A stretch of 64,000 bases of DNA from the NCBI GenBank assembly GCA_022605955.1, contig JAKCOZ010000003.1:40574761-40638760 (forward strand), given 5' to 3'. Of the stretch, positions 23,801 through 47,182 are shown piece by piece. This stretch comes from Rallus limicola. Taxonomy: Eukaryota > Chordata > Aves > Gruiformes > Rallidae. Each line of letters begins with the position of its first letter. The first letter of the stretch is position 1. Made by a program: the position numbers and the translations under genes. A model generated the notes under the pieces. That model had not been told where the DNA came from and searched no databases. It worked only from the letters and a program-made list of their open reading frames with translations.

Positions 23801-26800
23801 TAACACCCTGATGGTTTTAGTTGTGGCCAAGCAGTCAATGACTTTTCAGTTGTTCATATGGCCCTGCTAACAAGAAAGCTGGGGGCACCCAGGAAGCTGG
23901 GAGAGGACAGAACAGGTGACCCAAACAGGCCAAAGAGGGCATCCCATACCAACTGCATCACACTCAGCATACAGGGGAACTCTTGGGGGGAAGAGCATGT
24001 GGCTGCAGGACATGCAGTTTTTGGCAAGAGTCCAGCTCCGGGATGGCTCTGAGGTGTGCGCCCCAAGTTGTTTCAGTGAGAAACTGCATCATGTATCATC
24101 CGTTTCACATATTTTCCTATAGAAGTCCTACTATTGTTATTTCTCTCTCTGCTGTCCCAGTAAACTATCCTTACCCCAACTCAGGTTTGCTGCCTTTCCC
24201 CTCACCTCCCCTTCCTCTTCCCCTACCCCCAGAGGGAGCAGCTGCATGGTGCTTAGCTCCCAGCTAGGGGCAGAACCACAATCAGTACTTAGGAATGCAT
24301 ACCTTATTTGTAGCAGTAGCACTGGATCCTGGGACCACAGGCACATTGGTCACTTGCACTGATAAGTAGTTATTGTCTATGAGGGGCCATGCACCTTCCA
24401 CTTTGCATGTCTGGAAGTGATCCTTAAAAGTCCTTAGATGAGGGTCACCAAACAAGCCACAAAACAGGTATGTTGGTGGAGTAGTCTTCTCCCCTCCATG
24501 ATATTCCTTGGGTTCTGTGTAGCCACTGTAATTGCAGGGATCATGGGTCACTTCAGGGTTGGTGGAAGATGTGGGTCCATCTTTGGAACAGTTTCTCTGG
24601 CTCATGAGGTCGCTGATCCCAAGCACTGCAGAATGATAGACTAGGTTTCCCCGGCATACTTTAGAATTGCGATAGGTACACGCAGAGTAGGCTCGCAGCG
24701 CCTTGCAGAACTCCCAATCAAAGCCCTCAAGAGCAGAGTTTAGATGTGAAGTTAAAGATACAAAATCAGTGGTGCACTTCTGGATTTGACAAGGTGTTTG
24801 CAGCTGGCAATCACCTAAGCACAAAACAGACCCAGAGAGAAATCATGTAAAAACCTCTCCGATGGCAAGATCCCACTCCACACCCACAGCTACTGTAGAA
24901 AAATAACGTAAAGACAATGCTCACCTACTGCACAAACAAAACAAAACAGAGCAAAAGGGGTTAGAAAGCAGAAACATATCAATGCAGACCATCTCAAAGT
25001 CTAGTGTGACCCATGCATGACTTAATCCATTACTTCATATTGTCTAGATAGAAATTAGAGCACTTATCCCTGCCAAGCATGAGCCCGGAGAATTGCATCA
25101 CCAACTTTATACCTGACACTAAATTAATCACTTAGCATAAACAAGTCTACATTTAGTCTTTCAGTACTTTAACCAAGCTATTTAACTTTTAAACAGAATC
25201 CTGCCCCTCAGAAGGATGTAGTAAAGATGGCAAGCAATAGCCATCATATTCAGTCTGTTTAGAGAAAACCAGACTGAATAAAGCAGAAATCAAAGTTTCT
25301 ATTCTAGAAAGCAGAGTGGGAAAAAGAGGGTGGGGAAGTGGACCGCCCATAAATTCAGTTTGCTTCATTTCCCTGCCATTGCCATAGCTAAAACTTCTCT
25401 GCTTGCTTTCTGGGACTAACGAGTGACAAAGCCCATAGCTGTCTGAAGTGCAAGCTGCCAGGTAAGGAATCCAATACTGCAATAGCAGTACCTCTTAAGA
25501 GTGCAATTCAGTAAGACAAGGGGAAAGAAACTCTGTCCCCATGAAAACCTTAAGCGTGACAGGTACAGAGTTCAGCCTACATGAACAAAAATGAGTTGGG
25601 CCTCATCTGGTCACCTGATCTCCACAAATAAAGCATAACTACCATCCCAGCAAGCAAATTAGAGTTTTGGCATACTCTTCTCCACAGCTTTCACTGTCAT
25701 GATCTGAAAGCCTTCTAGATTGTCATGGCAGTTAACAATGATCTTCTGCAGGTAACTTTTACACAAGGATTCATGAAGATTAGAAGTTAACAAAATGTCA
25801 TACTGCGGTAAAGGACAGAGACAAATGTTCCACAGGCATTAAAACTAGGAGGACCCCAGTGAAAGGAGACAGCCAGTTCCCCCCCTCATCTGAAGACAGC
25901 CTTAACAGAAAATGGATGTTCATAAATATGTGCAAGACTTTATGTGGCAGCAGTCAAAGCACTCAAAACTACCCACTAAAAATGTGCTGCAGTTATTTGT
26001 CTTACGAACTATAAAATTCAGCTGTACATACATTAATCTTAATTTCACAGTGTCATAAAGCAGATTTTGAACATCACAAAAATGCTTACAAAGCTACATG
26101 GGAGTGAGAAAAAGGAAAAATATTATAAACCTAACAGACAGCCTTTGCCTCCCCTCAAACCTCTCTTTACAACATCTCCTACTTGTTTTGTGTGTTCTCA
26201 ACGTAAAATCTGCATGGGTCTAGTCTGATTTTGACAGTCTAATTAAAATGTTCCTAAAGTCCTGAGGCATAAGGAGCAAAGAACAGAGTGGATAGTAATC
26301 TAGCAGCACTTCTCATTTTAAAACACAATTATTTGCCGCAATATACAGTGACAGTAGGATATTAACAATTTATTTGCTTGCCATTTAGGTGACCTTCCTA
26401 CGATTTACTCTGAATATCAAAAGCATTAATTTATAAGGGCAACATGTTTTGCCAGTAACTAACGCAAATCTCCTGGCAAAATCTTGACAACACTGAGCAG
26501 AGGGAAGTCTCTAACCTACAGCTAAGCATGAACATGAATTATATGATTAAGCATAAGTTTCTCACTTGATCTCTGTGCAAGTCACCAGTGGCTTTGCAAA
26601 AGAACCCTCTACCCCAATCAAATGACATGTTTTCAGACAAAAAAGACCTATGCCAAGCAAAATAACACAAGAAATGCTGGTTCTGAGCCTGACTTTCAAA
26701 GTATCAAGATTTTTCCTAGATTTCCCTTCAGCTGTGGTTTGTGGTAGTATTTTAATCACATGTAAATTACGTGATTAGCAAGGCAGTCATCACATAGCCT

Positions 26801-27438
26801 AATAAATCTGTCCCTCCACACTCCTTGCGACCTTAGGAAGTTTGTGTGCTGCTTTTGGTTGATTGAACAGTTACTTAATTCGATCCCTCTCTCTACAAAT
26901 TATTTCATAAGCCCTATAAACGTGTAACAGCAGTCAAGTTCGTGAGAAACGGAACTACCACTGCTCGGGTCACTGCTGAGATGAAAGCGCTGACTGCCTT
27001 AGCAGTCACCTGCAACGTGCAGGGTGCTTCACACTTTCTCCCCTGCTTCCAACGTCGGCTCAGGCTGACGCAAACCAAGCAATTCCTCGCGTCATCAGGC
27101 AAGCCGCGAACAGCGCGGGGCGGCCCGGCTCCACCGGCGTCAGCCTGCCCCTGCGCAGGGCGGGAGGGCGAGCCGAGGCACCGTGAGCGCGCACCTTCCC
27201 ACCACGCCCGAGCGCCTTGAGTCCCCTCCCCGTGTCCCAAGCTCCAGCTGTACCGCCCTGCGGCGGCGGTCCCTGCTGAGTCCCAGCTCCGCGCACTGCA
27301 GCCCGCCTCAGGCCCCAGCCTCGGCCCGGTACCTGAGCCCAGCAGCAGCCCCAGGGCGGCGAGGAGGCCGAGGACGGCGAGCGGCGGGCGGCGCGGCGGC
27401 TCAGCCCCGGCGGTGCGGGAAAGCGCAGCTCTCCCCAT
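11175..27438 (-). CDS. RGMB: RGMB, repulsive guidance molecule B (3 coding exons)
   Basis: RGMB (DRAGON) is a GPI-anchored cell-surface protein that binds neogenin and acts as a BMP co-receptor; these roles are known from the family. The coding exons are 27333-27438, 24303-24814 and 11175-11843. They join in frame to 428 residues, close to the 437 of human. Residues 1-36 hold a basic N-terminus and a leucine-rich signal peptide. Cys-rich RGM N-terminal sequence begins at D37-C38. The von Willebrand type D-like domain contains G158-D159-P160-H161, the Asp-Pro site of autocatalytic cleavage in RGM proteins. An N-glycosylation site is at N110-C-S, with another (N-F-T) in the C-terminal part. The protein ends in a hydrophobic tail suited to GPI attachment. 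The start is the ATG giving a signal peptide with MGRAAL; the frame is open upstream but shows no family similarity there. The promoter is a CpG island. Confidence 0.96.
12323..12357. repeat. Perfect 12-bp inverted repeat (hairpin)
   Basis: TGTAAAAGGAGC at 12323-12334 is exactly complementary to GCTCCTTTTACA at 12346-12357, with an 11-base loop. It lies inside RGMB intron 2. Function unknown; it may be the remnant of a small transposon or chance. Confidence 0.9.
14140..14235 (-). mobile_element. CR1 LINE 3' tip
   Basis: ATAGAATCATAGAACTGTC and TTGGTTGGAAGGGACTCCTGG mark the reverse complement of a CR1 3' end. A short internal duplication of the GGTTGGAAGGGA segment is visible. Confidence 0.8.
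15035..17600 (-). mobile_element. Degenerate CR1 LINE with RT and linker
   Basis: Long CR1 copy with sense on the minus strand. From its 3' side it holds a 3' region (GGTGCCTCAGCCACTTCCC), the C-terminal RT region (open in part at 15335-15670), an RT core with a YLDF-like motif near 15930, and the NYxxVSL-PGKV motif near 16120. Around 16570-16900 lie the linker and a [10 protein letters not shown] endonuclease-end motif. There are internal deletions, including the segment before WAEAN, and several frameshifts, so it is dead. The part beyond 17100 is assigned with less certainty. Confidence 0.82.
18846..19244 (+). mobile_element. Solo LTR, family B
   Basis: Begins in the GGTTTTGGATGGGATAGAGC stretch and ends at AAACCACAGCA. 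It carries a TATATAAAG box near 18977 and the GAAACTATCCTTATTCC 3' block. It is shortened compared with the other family B LTR in this intron, and lies antisense to RGMB. Confidence 0.75.
20640..20808 (+). mobile_element. CR1 LINE fragment, left of LTR insertion
   Basis: Plus-sense CR1 RT segment: an LSKFADN-like motif (the Y/F-x-D-D box reads ADN) and a segment ending at AAGAATCCCAT. It continues at 21671 after the inserted LTR. Confidence 0.8.
20809..21670 (+). mobile_element. Solo LTR, family A, intact ends with 5-bp TSD
   Basis: An 862-bp element beginning TGTTGCAGG and ending CACCACCACA, flanked by CCCAT at 20804-20808 and 21671-21675. The TG..CA ends and the exact 5-bp duplication, with CR1 sequence continuing on both sides, prove a retroviral-type integration followed by LTR-LTR recombination. 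It contains GTCCC.. and TTAATAAAATTGAG (polyadenylation-like) segments. Confidence 0.93.
21671..22060 (+). mobile_element. CR1 LINE fragment, right of LTR insertion
   Basis: Plus-sense continuation of the CR1 piece, open from 21764 to 22006 with the C-terminal RT region. It is nearly identical to the minus-sense copy at 15300-15690 and shares its deletions. Confidence 0.88.
23717..24280 (+). mobile_element. Solo LTR, family B, beside RGMB exon 2
   Basis: Starts TGCTGACCTGGTTTCAGC and ends GCAGAACCACA. It holds the AGTAAACTATCCTTACCCC block and the CCCAGAGGGAGCAGCTGCATGG block. The last base is 22 bp from the last base of RGMB exon 2, inside the intron, and the LTR lies antisense to the gene. 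No clean target duplication was seen. Confidence 0.85.
24303..24814 (-). CDS. RGMB: RGMB coding exon 2
   Basis: Residues 36-206. The acceptor is CTTAG before GTGATTGCC and the donor is AATAAG then GTATGC. It encodes the Cys-rich RGM N-terminal domain and the first part of the vWD-like domain, including the GDPH autocleavage site at residues 158-161. Confidence 0.96.
24815..27332 (-). other. RGMB intron 1
   Basis: A 2.5-kb intron with a GTACCG donor and CTTAG acceptor. I saw no recognisable repeat or coding sequence in it. The exon 1 end of the intron is within the CpG island. Confidence 0.8.
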
Positions 27439-28330
27439 GCCCGTCCATGCAGGTCGCCGAGCTGGCGGCGGGACGGCGCCGCGGCATGAGGCGGCAGGCA
27501 GGCAGGCTGGCAACCTTCCCCTTGGCACTTCCTCTTCTTCCTCCTCCTCTTCAGCGGCGCGAGGCCGAGCGGCGGCCGCATGGCCCCAGCGCGGCGGGCA
27601 CGGGGCGGCGCGGCATGGCGACAGGGGGAGACAAACACAAAGGGGAAACGCCAGCGGCCGGGAGAGGGCAAGACGGGAAGCAGCAGAGAAAGGCGAGCTC
27701 ACTGCGCCCGCCCCGCGCAGCCCCACCCGGCCCGCCGCCTCCCATTGGCTCTTCTGCCTGTCCGGCAAGCCCTGCGACGTGCCGCGGGCGTGACCCCGCC
27801 TCACGGGGTGGAGGTGTCTCGGGCGGTAGGGCTGCACCCAGCTCCCCCGGCCCCTCGAGCCCGGCCAGCTGCCCACGTGACGCTAAACAAAACACCTCCC
27901 TTCCGTCAGCCCGACACAGCTTCGGCTGCTTCCTGCCGGCCCCACTGGCACGTCACTCGGCCGCGCGCGAGCGGCTCCCAGCATTTCCCCCGGCGGCAAT
28001 CGGCTGCGCCTGCACGTAACGCGGCGGGAGGGGGGGGGGCGCAGTGCCACGCGCTGCCGCCAGGGGTCGCGCGCGGGTTGCGGGGGTCCGTCCCTGGGGG
28101 CACTCCCGGGCGGTACTGGAACGGTGCGGGCGGCAACGCAGCCGGGGCCCCGCAGGAGTCTGCGCCAGGCGGGGGTGAAACCGACTGTAGACGGTGCCGT
28201 CCCGACACAAATCATATCCGCGGCTTTTCCGTAGCAGCCAGAGAAGCCACGTTGCCCGCTTGTCCCGTGCAGGGCTCCAAGCCCTGTGGGAGAACCGGGA
28301 AAGGCAGTGACACTAAACAGACTGTCAGTC
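27080..28330 (-). promoter_or_regulatory. CpG island and promoter of RGMB
   Basis: Sharply GC- and CpG-rich block in an AT-rich surround, covering RGMB exon 1 and upstream. On the minus strand AGCCAATGGG at 27741-27750 is a CCAAT box about 300 bp before the start codon. No TATA box was seen, as is usual for CpG-island promoters. The transcription start cannot be placed exactly. Long open frames on both strands here are by-products of GC-rich composition. Confidence 0.85.
27333..27438 (-). CDS. RGMB: RGMB coding exon 1
   Basis: Residues 1-35 and the first base of codon 36. It encodes the start, an R/P-rich stretch and the hydrophobic [12 protein letters not shown] signal peptide core. The donor is TCAG then GTACCG. 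An out-of-frame ATG lies ten bases upstream of the chosen start. Confidence 0.9.
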
Positions 28331-30596
28331 CAAGAAGCACTACTGCATTTTGAACTAGCCGCGGCTTATTTTCCAGAAGGCAGGTGTAATACCTGGAGCT
28401 GCTCTTCCTGAGGCAGCATCTCCAGTCCCAGGAGGGACACAGGGCTGGCCTGGGCATAGGGGGCACACAGCGTTCATCTATGGCTGTCCATGGGTAGGAC
28501 AGAAGTCCCAGCACTACACCCTTGGTAACTCACCTGTGCTGAACCATGTACTTGCATCTTGTTTGACTCTAGTGCTCTGTGTGGCTCGCTGGGGTCAATG
28601 CTGCACTATGCTTCACCGCTGGATGGTATAGGACATTCTGCAGATTAGGAGCTGCGTATCAAATACATGACAACACAGACATGGCGAGTCTCTGCTGTGG
28701 ATTCAAGAACAGCGCTTGCACAGAGGTGGCTCTGCATCTGCAATGTGGAGTGCACTGTCCAGGCATGGAGTAAGTACAAGACACATTTAGGGCCTGCCTG
28801 CCAGGGCTGCAAAGGTAGTGTGTTTCTTGCCCAGTTTTCATGAAAAACTGCAAAAGCTTGAAAGCACAGCACCCTCAGAGATACATTGGCATTTTTGTTT
28901 CTTGCATCTTTCCAGCTGAGAAAAGGCATCATTGCCATGTGTTGTACTTAGGATCTCTGTATGCACCCTGAACTTGCATGCTGGTGCTGGGCCTGGGGTC
29001 TGCCAGCTCTACCCAGAGTGGTCTTGGAGGCCCACCTCATGCTGCCTGCCTTCAGGAGATATCTGTGGAAAATACATGCTGCCAGCACTGACCCCACTGG
29101 GACTGCCTTTTCAGCACCACCTAGTGGGGGCCACCCTCTCATCCATCAAGAAGGGAGAATGTCTAGGCACAGATCAAGGAAACCCTATGGTACCCTTGAA
29201 GGTGACATTCACTCTGCATCAGGAGATTTTTGTTTTCTAGGATGCAAGCCACAGCTTGCAAACTTGGAAGTGAATCGAGATGTGCATTCTGACTCCTCAG
29301 TAATACTTCCCTCTCCAGTTTCTGGCTCCCAGCATCTTGGCATCTCTGAGCTCAGGATCAGACTGCTTAAAGGTAGGTAGAAGAAACTCAGCACAACAAA
29401 CTGAAACGCTCTGAAACACACCCCTCCGCCACAACCCTAGCTCAAACAAAGACACACGACAAATGACTCACCCCAAGCATCCCCATCGCCTGCCAGCAAA
29501 GGGATCAGGGTTCAGCAGGACTCGCAGAAAGCTCCCAAAAGGATGGGGCAGGTGAGCAGGCAGCAGCCATGCTGGCAGGTGAGAAGGGTGGTCGGTGGGT
29601 CAGTGCCTTGTCAGGATGGGTGTGAAGCTGGGTACGGCCGTACACATAGTGGCTGTGCATGCATAGCGGAAACAGCAGTGAGCAGCCTGCCCCAGCGTGC
29701 CTGCAGCCCTCTCCCTCTCACCAGCACAGGCACAAAGGGATGAGATGTATCTTTAGTGCCAGGATGATTTTTCTGCCACCTATAGAAAACTAATGGAGAG
29801 GAGGGGAGAAGAAAGCAGGCAGCTTCCCTGGGAGTGCAGGGATGCTCCTCTGCCTGCTTTGCCACTTCCGGCTGGGTGTTGATTCCACCCGTGGCCTGCA
29901 ACCACCTGCCTGTACCTGTGCCATTGGCCTGGCCCCAGCCCCTGGTCCTTCACTCCCGACAGCAGGTCTGAATCCAAATCAGCGGGGACAGCCCCAAGCA
30001 GCCTCCTGGGCCTGCTATGTAGCTCAGTGCACATATTCCCCATACCTTTTGGCTCTCAGCTGCCTCAGTGGCAGCAGCCACCAGTAACTCCATAGTTCTT
30101 GAGCCCAATTGACAGGCTGGAGATACGGTACAGCCTCCAGGTTTGGCTTTCCCCCTTGGTGGGGGAAATGGCTGTACCTCTTTTCTCTTTGCACGTGTTA
30201 GGATTTATTTTCTGTTGGGCATCTAAAACGGGCTCTCTGCCCTTGGAATAATAATGTCAAGGCAGAATGTAGTAACTGGGCAGAAAGGTGAACAGAGAGA
30301 GGAAAAAAACCTTCAAAACTTGTCCTTGTGACTGTGCAATTCTTGGTTATTAGAAAAGCTATGGATCCAACCTGATGTTTTTTCTCTGGCTCATCATATT
30401 TTCAACCTTGAATTTTCTACAGTGTTTTGAGGAAGCAGACATACTTCTGATGTTTTGAGGGGCAAAGGGCTTAGTTATGCATTTAGTAGGTGTATGTTAA
30501 AATTACCAGCCATTTGACTCCACTGCACTGGTTTCTCTGTTTCTCAGACCAGTGGTAGATAGATCTGAAGAAAGTTTGTTAAACATGTTTCAGGAG
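28331..30596. other. Intergenic between RGMB and LTR, nothing recognised
   Basis: Moderately GC-rich unique-looking sequence without a recognised gene or repeat. Short open frames on both strands have no family resemblance. Confidence 0.4.
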
Positions 30597-31805
30597 TGTT
30601 GCAGTTTTGCAGGGCTGGGTTCTAGTCTAGAATGCAGGGTGGAGGGGTGGGGCTGGGTTGCAGGGCTGGCTTCTGCAAGAAGTAGCTAGAAACTCCTCGC
30701 AGGGACAAAAGAGTGAACATCAGCCAAGTCAGGGTTGGAGTTGTTGCTGACCAAGGTCGACCCAACGGACAATGGTCACAGCACCTCTGGAATCACATTT
30801 AGGAAAAAAACCCCTGCAGGCAGGCGTATTTTTCCACCAGAGAAGGGAGTGAGAAGATGTAAGAAACTGTGCAGACACCAAGGCCAGGGAAGGGGGGGGA
30901 GGAGGTGCCCCAGATGCTGGAGAGGATGATTCCCCTGCAGCCTGTGTAGAAACCCATGGTGCAGCGGGTGCCCCCCCACAGCACATGGAAAAGGCCAAGA
31001 CCCCACCTGAAGCCTGTGGAGAGGCTCCATGCTGGATCAGGTGGAGACATACAGGAGATGCTGTGACCTGCATTGGAGCAAGCCCCTGCCAGCACTTGCA
31101 GCCCATGGAGAGAGACAGAGACACAGAGATGAGTGAGAGATCCAGGCTGGAGCAGGTTTGCTGGGGGGAGAGGCTTGTGACCCAGTGGAGGACCAGGCTG
31201 GAATAGTCTGGGCTTGAGAGACACAGCTCTTCTATGACTGCACCCCATAGAAGTGACCCATGCTGGGGCATTTGGTAAAGACTTAAGTCCCTGTGGGAAA
31301 GGACTCATGTTGGAGAAGTTCGTGGAGGACTGTCTCCCATGGGTGAGACCCCACGGTGCAGCAGGGGAAGGGTGTAAGGAATTAATGCCCGCCCCCCCAG
31401 CCAAGAAGGAAATCAACTTGTGAGGAACTGACTGAAACCCCCATTCCCCCAGTCCCTGCCCCTCCCTGTGCCACAGTGGGGCAGGGGAGAAAGAAGGGAG
31501 GAAAATCATGACTAAAGTGAAGTCTGTTAAGAAGGGAGGAGTGGGGGGGAAGGTGCTTTATGATCCGGTTGCTCTTTTCATTATCTGACTCTGGTGTCAC
31601 TGTGTGTGCAGTGCACTGTCCTAAATTAGAGTTTTCTTTCCTTTATTCTGTGTTGAGTCTGTTTTGCCCATGACACTGATTGAGGAGTGATCTCTCCCTG
31701 TCCCTATCTCAGCTCTCCATATATATTTTCTCCCCTAACTGAAAAGGGGACTGATAGAGCAGCTTTGGTGGGTGTCTGGCCTCCAGCCAGGGTCAAACCA
31801 CCACA
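30597..31805 (+). mobile_element. LTR, family A, long copy
   Basis: Starts TGTTGCAG and ends CAAACCACCACA, about 1.2 kb. It is longer than the 862-bp copy at 20809 and most like copy 1 at 4908. The flanks AGGAG and AACAG are at best a weak target duplication. Confidence 0.8.
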
Positions 31806-32059
31806 AACAGGCATACATACCTTTGTTATGATTGCTGTAAAATCCCCTCACTTTGTGTTTAGAAGTATAGACTAACAAAATTCAGAGTGCACGCTCAGTG
31901 GGGGGATGGTTGCACCTTGGGGGCAGTCAGCTTTTGGGATGGAGGTGTGCTTTTGTAATATAATGATATTATAATGGGAAAAGTTTACTGAAGAACAGCA
32001 TTTTGTCAAATACAGAATAGATTGTTGGGTCAAGGTAGCAAATATGCAGCTTGTCAATT
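31806..32059. other. Intergenic, nothing recognised
   Basis: Short stretch between the LTR and the CR1 fragment with no recognised feature. Confidence 0.4.
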
Positions 32060-32640
32060 CCATTTAACCTTCAAGTTCCCATATTATCAGAGAGCCTGGC
32101 CTCCCTGTCTCTACTGTGCTCTACTTTCCAATATTTACAGTGTGCAGCTTCCCTGACATTATCAACCTTCAAGAGCACCCCCCTTGGTAAGTGACAATGG
32201 GGAACTGGTGACAACAGATGAGGAAAGGCTGAGGTCCTCAACAACTTTTTTTCTTCAGTCTTCACTGATGTTCTTCTCTCTCCTCACTGCTCTTGAGTTG
32301 ATGGCCTGGAACATGGGGACTGGAGAGACAGTGTCCTTCCCACTGTAAGTGAAGGTAAGGTTCATAACCATCTGAGGAACCTGAATATACACAAGTCCAT
32401 GGGACCTGATGAGATGCATCCCAGAGTCCTGAAGGAATTGACTGATGTCATTGCCAAGCCACTCTCCATGATATCTGAAAAGTCATTTAAGTCAGGCAAA
32501 GTCCATAATGACTGGAGAAAAGGAGTATTACACCCATTTTTAAAAAGGGTAGAAAGGAGGACCCCTTGAACTACCAGTTCTCAGCCTTACCTCTGTGCCT
32601 AGGGAGATCATGGAACATGATGTCATTATGGAACATACCT
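32060..32640 (+). mobile_element. CR1 LINE RT fragment
   Basis: Plus-sense CR1 RT N-terminal region, with a MGPDEMHPRVLKEL motif near 32400 and AKPLSMISEKS and DWRKG just after. It breaks off in the NYRP-type region. A stop codon after the HCS segment and frameshifts show it is defective. The 3' end of this CR1 is absent. Confidence 0.85.
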
Positions 32641-32649
32641 GTCTACCAT

Positions 32650-32850
32650 CATCTATCTACCTGGTTATGTCTTCACAGGAGGCTATAAGGGTGGCAAAAC
32701 ATGACCAAGCCATTACTATTGTTGTTATTTCCCTTCCCTTTTGCTGTCCTACTAAACTGCCTATATCCCAACCCGAGTTTTATTTTTCTCTTCAGATTAC
32801 CCTCCCCATCCCATCAGAACCGTGGAGGAACAAGCAGGCAGGAGGGGAAA
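32650..32850 (+). mobile_element. LTR fragment, family B 3' part
   Basis: ACTAAACTGCCTATATCCCAAC followed by a CCTCCCCATCCCATCAG block matches the 3' half of family B LTRs. The terminal part is missing. Confidence 0.55.
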
Positions 32851-34239
32851 AACATAGAGATCATGGCTCTGTAAAGTGTTAGCAAAATATGAAACATGGT
32901 GTAAGACTGAAAACCTGCAAGGCAGTGTCAGAATTTAGTGAAGAAAGATCTGTCCGCTCACTACCGTGTTTTTGCATTAGGAATATATCTGGCTACTTTT
33001 TTAGCCTCTCTAATTTAGAGAGTAAGATGGTATTTAATGCTTGTATGTTTTTTCACTGCTACTTTATCTTTGGCTTAAGAAACAAAGAGCTAAGAGAAGG
33101 GACAACCAATAAAACTAGAATTTTATCTGAAGAAAATGAAAACATTTCTGCAGAGTACATCATCTATTATTAGATCTGGAAATTTTTTAAAATATATTTT
33201 CTGGTAAGTTTCAGAAAACTTGTGGTGAAGGTAGCGTAGTAACCTCAATTACACTGTGTTTTCAGGCAGAGAATGCATTTTGACTACACAGTATTTAAGA
33301 GAATAGTGTCCTGACATATATTCAGGTGTCCTCCAGACTTGTTCGCATGTGACTTCAGATCAGTCTTGATACCTCAAACCTTTGATGTAGGATCCTTCCA
33401 CAGCGGATCTATTCAGGAAAATGCACACTAGGTAAAGGGCTTATTCCCATTTCTCAACCTACAAAAAGTCATTCACATGTGAGAAATGCAACAGCAATCT
33501 CATTTTTAGTTCAGGGACAGTATTATAGATGTAAAAACAAGTTGGCATGTCAAGTGATACCTTACATTCTCTGAGAGCTAACAAATTTTAAAAGAAAAAC
33601 AAACCTGTTGTAGTTCAGCATTTAACCAGACTCCTTTATAGAATTCATTAACTCAGATTCCTTTCTTGCTTTGTTATTATCTACGTTTGTCCTTCAAAGG
33701 GCGATTAAAAAAATATCACAATTGAACTGAAGGTAGAATACACCAGTGCATCACAATGAGTATGGAAAAGGGGGATAAATTTAACTTGCACAAGAAATAC
33801 AATTTAATTACATAGGAATTAATTACATACTGATACTCTTATTAGTTCCCTGCTATAAGGCCATTTTTTTTTCCTGTAACTGCATAGGTTAGATTAGCTT
33901 TGTCTTGGGTTAGATAGAGACTGTGTGATGTAAGATTTTATTTTTATGACAACATGCTTTAGCTGCAAGAATTGAATGCACACCAAAAAAGAACACATTG
34001 AATAAGCTAAGTTTTAAATTAGAAGCCAACATGTATGCAAATCTTAGCCAAAGAATAGTAACTCAAATCTCGTTGTCCTTCCCAAGAAAGATTTCACCTC
34101 ATATTCCATGCACAGATAGAGTGGCTGGAAGGTTAAAAAAAGAACAAATAAAAATTTAAACTATTCTTTCTTCCTTCATTAGCTTCAGTATTCACAAATA
34201 CTTCTCAAGTTTATCACATCTTTTTAACATAAACATCAG
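32851..34239. other. AT-rich flank downstream of RIOK2
   Basis: No recognised repeat or gene. Open frames are short and without similarity. Confidence 0.4.
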
Positions 34240-34245
34240 TTTATT
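34240..34245 (-). terminator. Candidate RIOK2 polyadenylation signal
   Basis: AATAAA on the minus strand about 0.74 kb after the RIOK2 stop. Closer weak variants such as ATTAAA near 34830 are possible alternatives. Confidence 0.3.
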
Positions 34246-34987
34246 AATAGACACGTCAAAAAAAAAAATCAATAAGCTTATTTTTCTTCTAGGTCTTCAA
34301 ACTGAAAAGATCTAGCATAATAAAAGGCATTGTAGTATTTCTGAAAGGAGAAGTTCTAGAAACCTTATCATCAAGTTACTAGATAGGAAAGAATTATCTT
34401 TACTCATAACTGTACAGGCATGTTAAAATTCTGGTTTTTAGGTCTGTAGTAGTCTCTTATTACATATTTTTCTGGGCAAGATTTATATCTGAGATCCTAG
34501 AGTGAATAAATGAGAATTGCTGGCTTCAAAGAATACACATCATATGGATTGGTTATGTTTGTGCAGGTATGAAAGAACACTAACTGCTATCAGGTTCATA
34601 TTTGTCATTTTTAATTAAACAACAATCAGTTTATAACATGAGTGAAACACTGTAAATTTAGATTTCATGTCATTGCAAAAACTGGTTTTAAAAATTTTCC
34701 TCCCCTCCATCTTAAAAGGAATCCTTTGCACAACAGAAGATCCTTAATCTAAACAAACCCAGTACAATTGATTTACCAGATACTGTTGGAAATTACTGTA
34801 GTTAAATGATCTTAGCTGGCAGAACTGGTTTAATTTATAGTTGATGGTTTGACCAGAAACAAAAACAAAAAAATGACAGCAACCAGAAAGAGGTTGATCC
34901 ATTATATAAAAGATTTATGTATATTAGCATAATTCTTTCAACTCTATACATTTTGAGCTTTCTCATGTTCTACAGAGCTTCAATGAA

Positions 34988-46877
<11,890 letters not shown>

Positions 46878-47182
46878 GACCGGCGCTGCAAGTTCACGCC
46901 AGCGGCACCAAAACCTCGCTCAGCCCAAAGCGGAGTACAGCCAGGCCTCCCCGCCCGCGCGGAAACAGGCCCCAGCGCACGCACCACCCCGACGCATGCG
47001 CCGATACCGCCGCAGTACACTACTTCCGGGCCGGCGCTTGCTGCAGGTTTGGGTCCTGGCAGCTGCGTAGCATCCCTGCCTTCGGCCGGATGTTGGTGTG
47101 CGGCCATCGTCACGGAGTTATTTTCGACTGAAAATCTGAGCAAAACGAGCTCCGAAGCTGGTTTGATTCCTTCCTCTACAAC

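Larger units (their letters stand above)
11844..24302 (-). other. RGMB intron 2, repeat-rich
   Basis: This 12.5-kb intron has GTATGC at its 5' end and a CCCAG acceptor. It holds a 12-bp-stem hairpin (12323-12357), CR1 pieces (14140-14235, 15035-17600, and 20640-22060 split by an LTR), and two family B LTRs (18846-19244, 23717-24280). The stretches 12360-14139, 17640-18845, 19245-20639 and 22061-23716 show nothing I recognise. Confidence 0.85.

Noticed and set aside
26914..28353. Many long open frames on both strands in the RGMB CpG island, up to 320 codons
   Set aside because: GC-rich DNA has few stops; only the short signal-peptide exon at 27333-27438 has family similarity and a matching donor site.
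28331..30590. Search for LIX1 or other exons between RGMB and RIOK2
   Set aside because: No frame with flanking splice sites resembled LIX1 or any other known gene.
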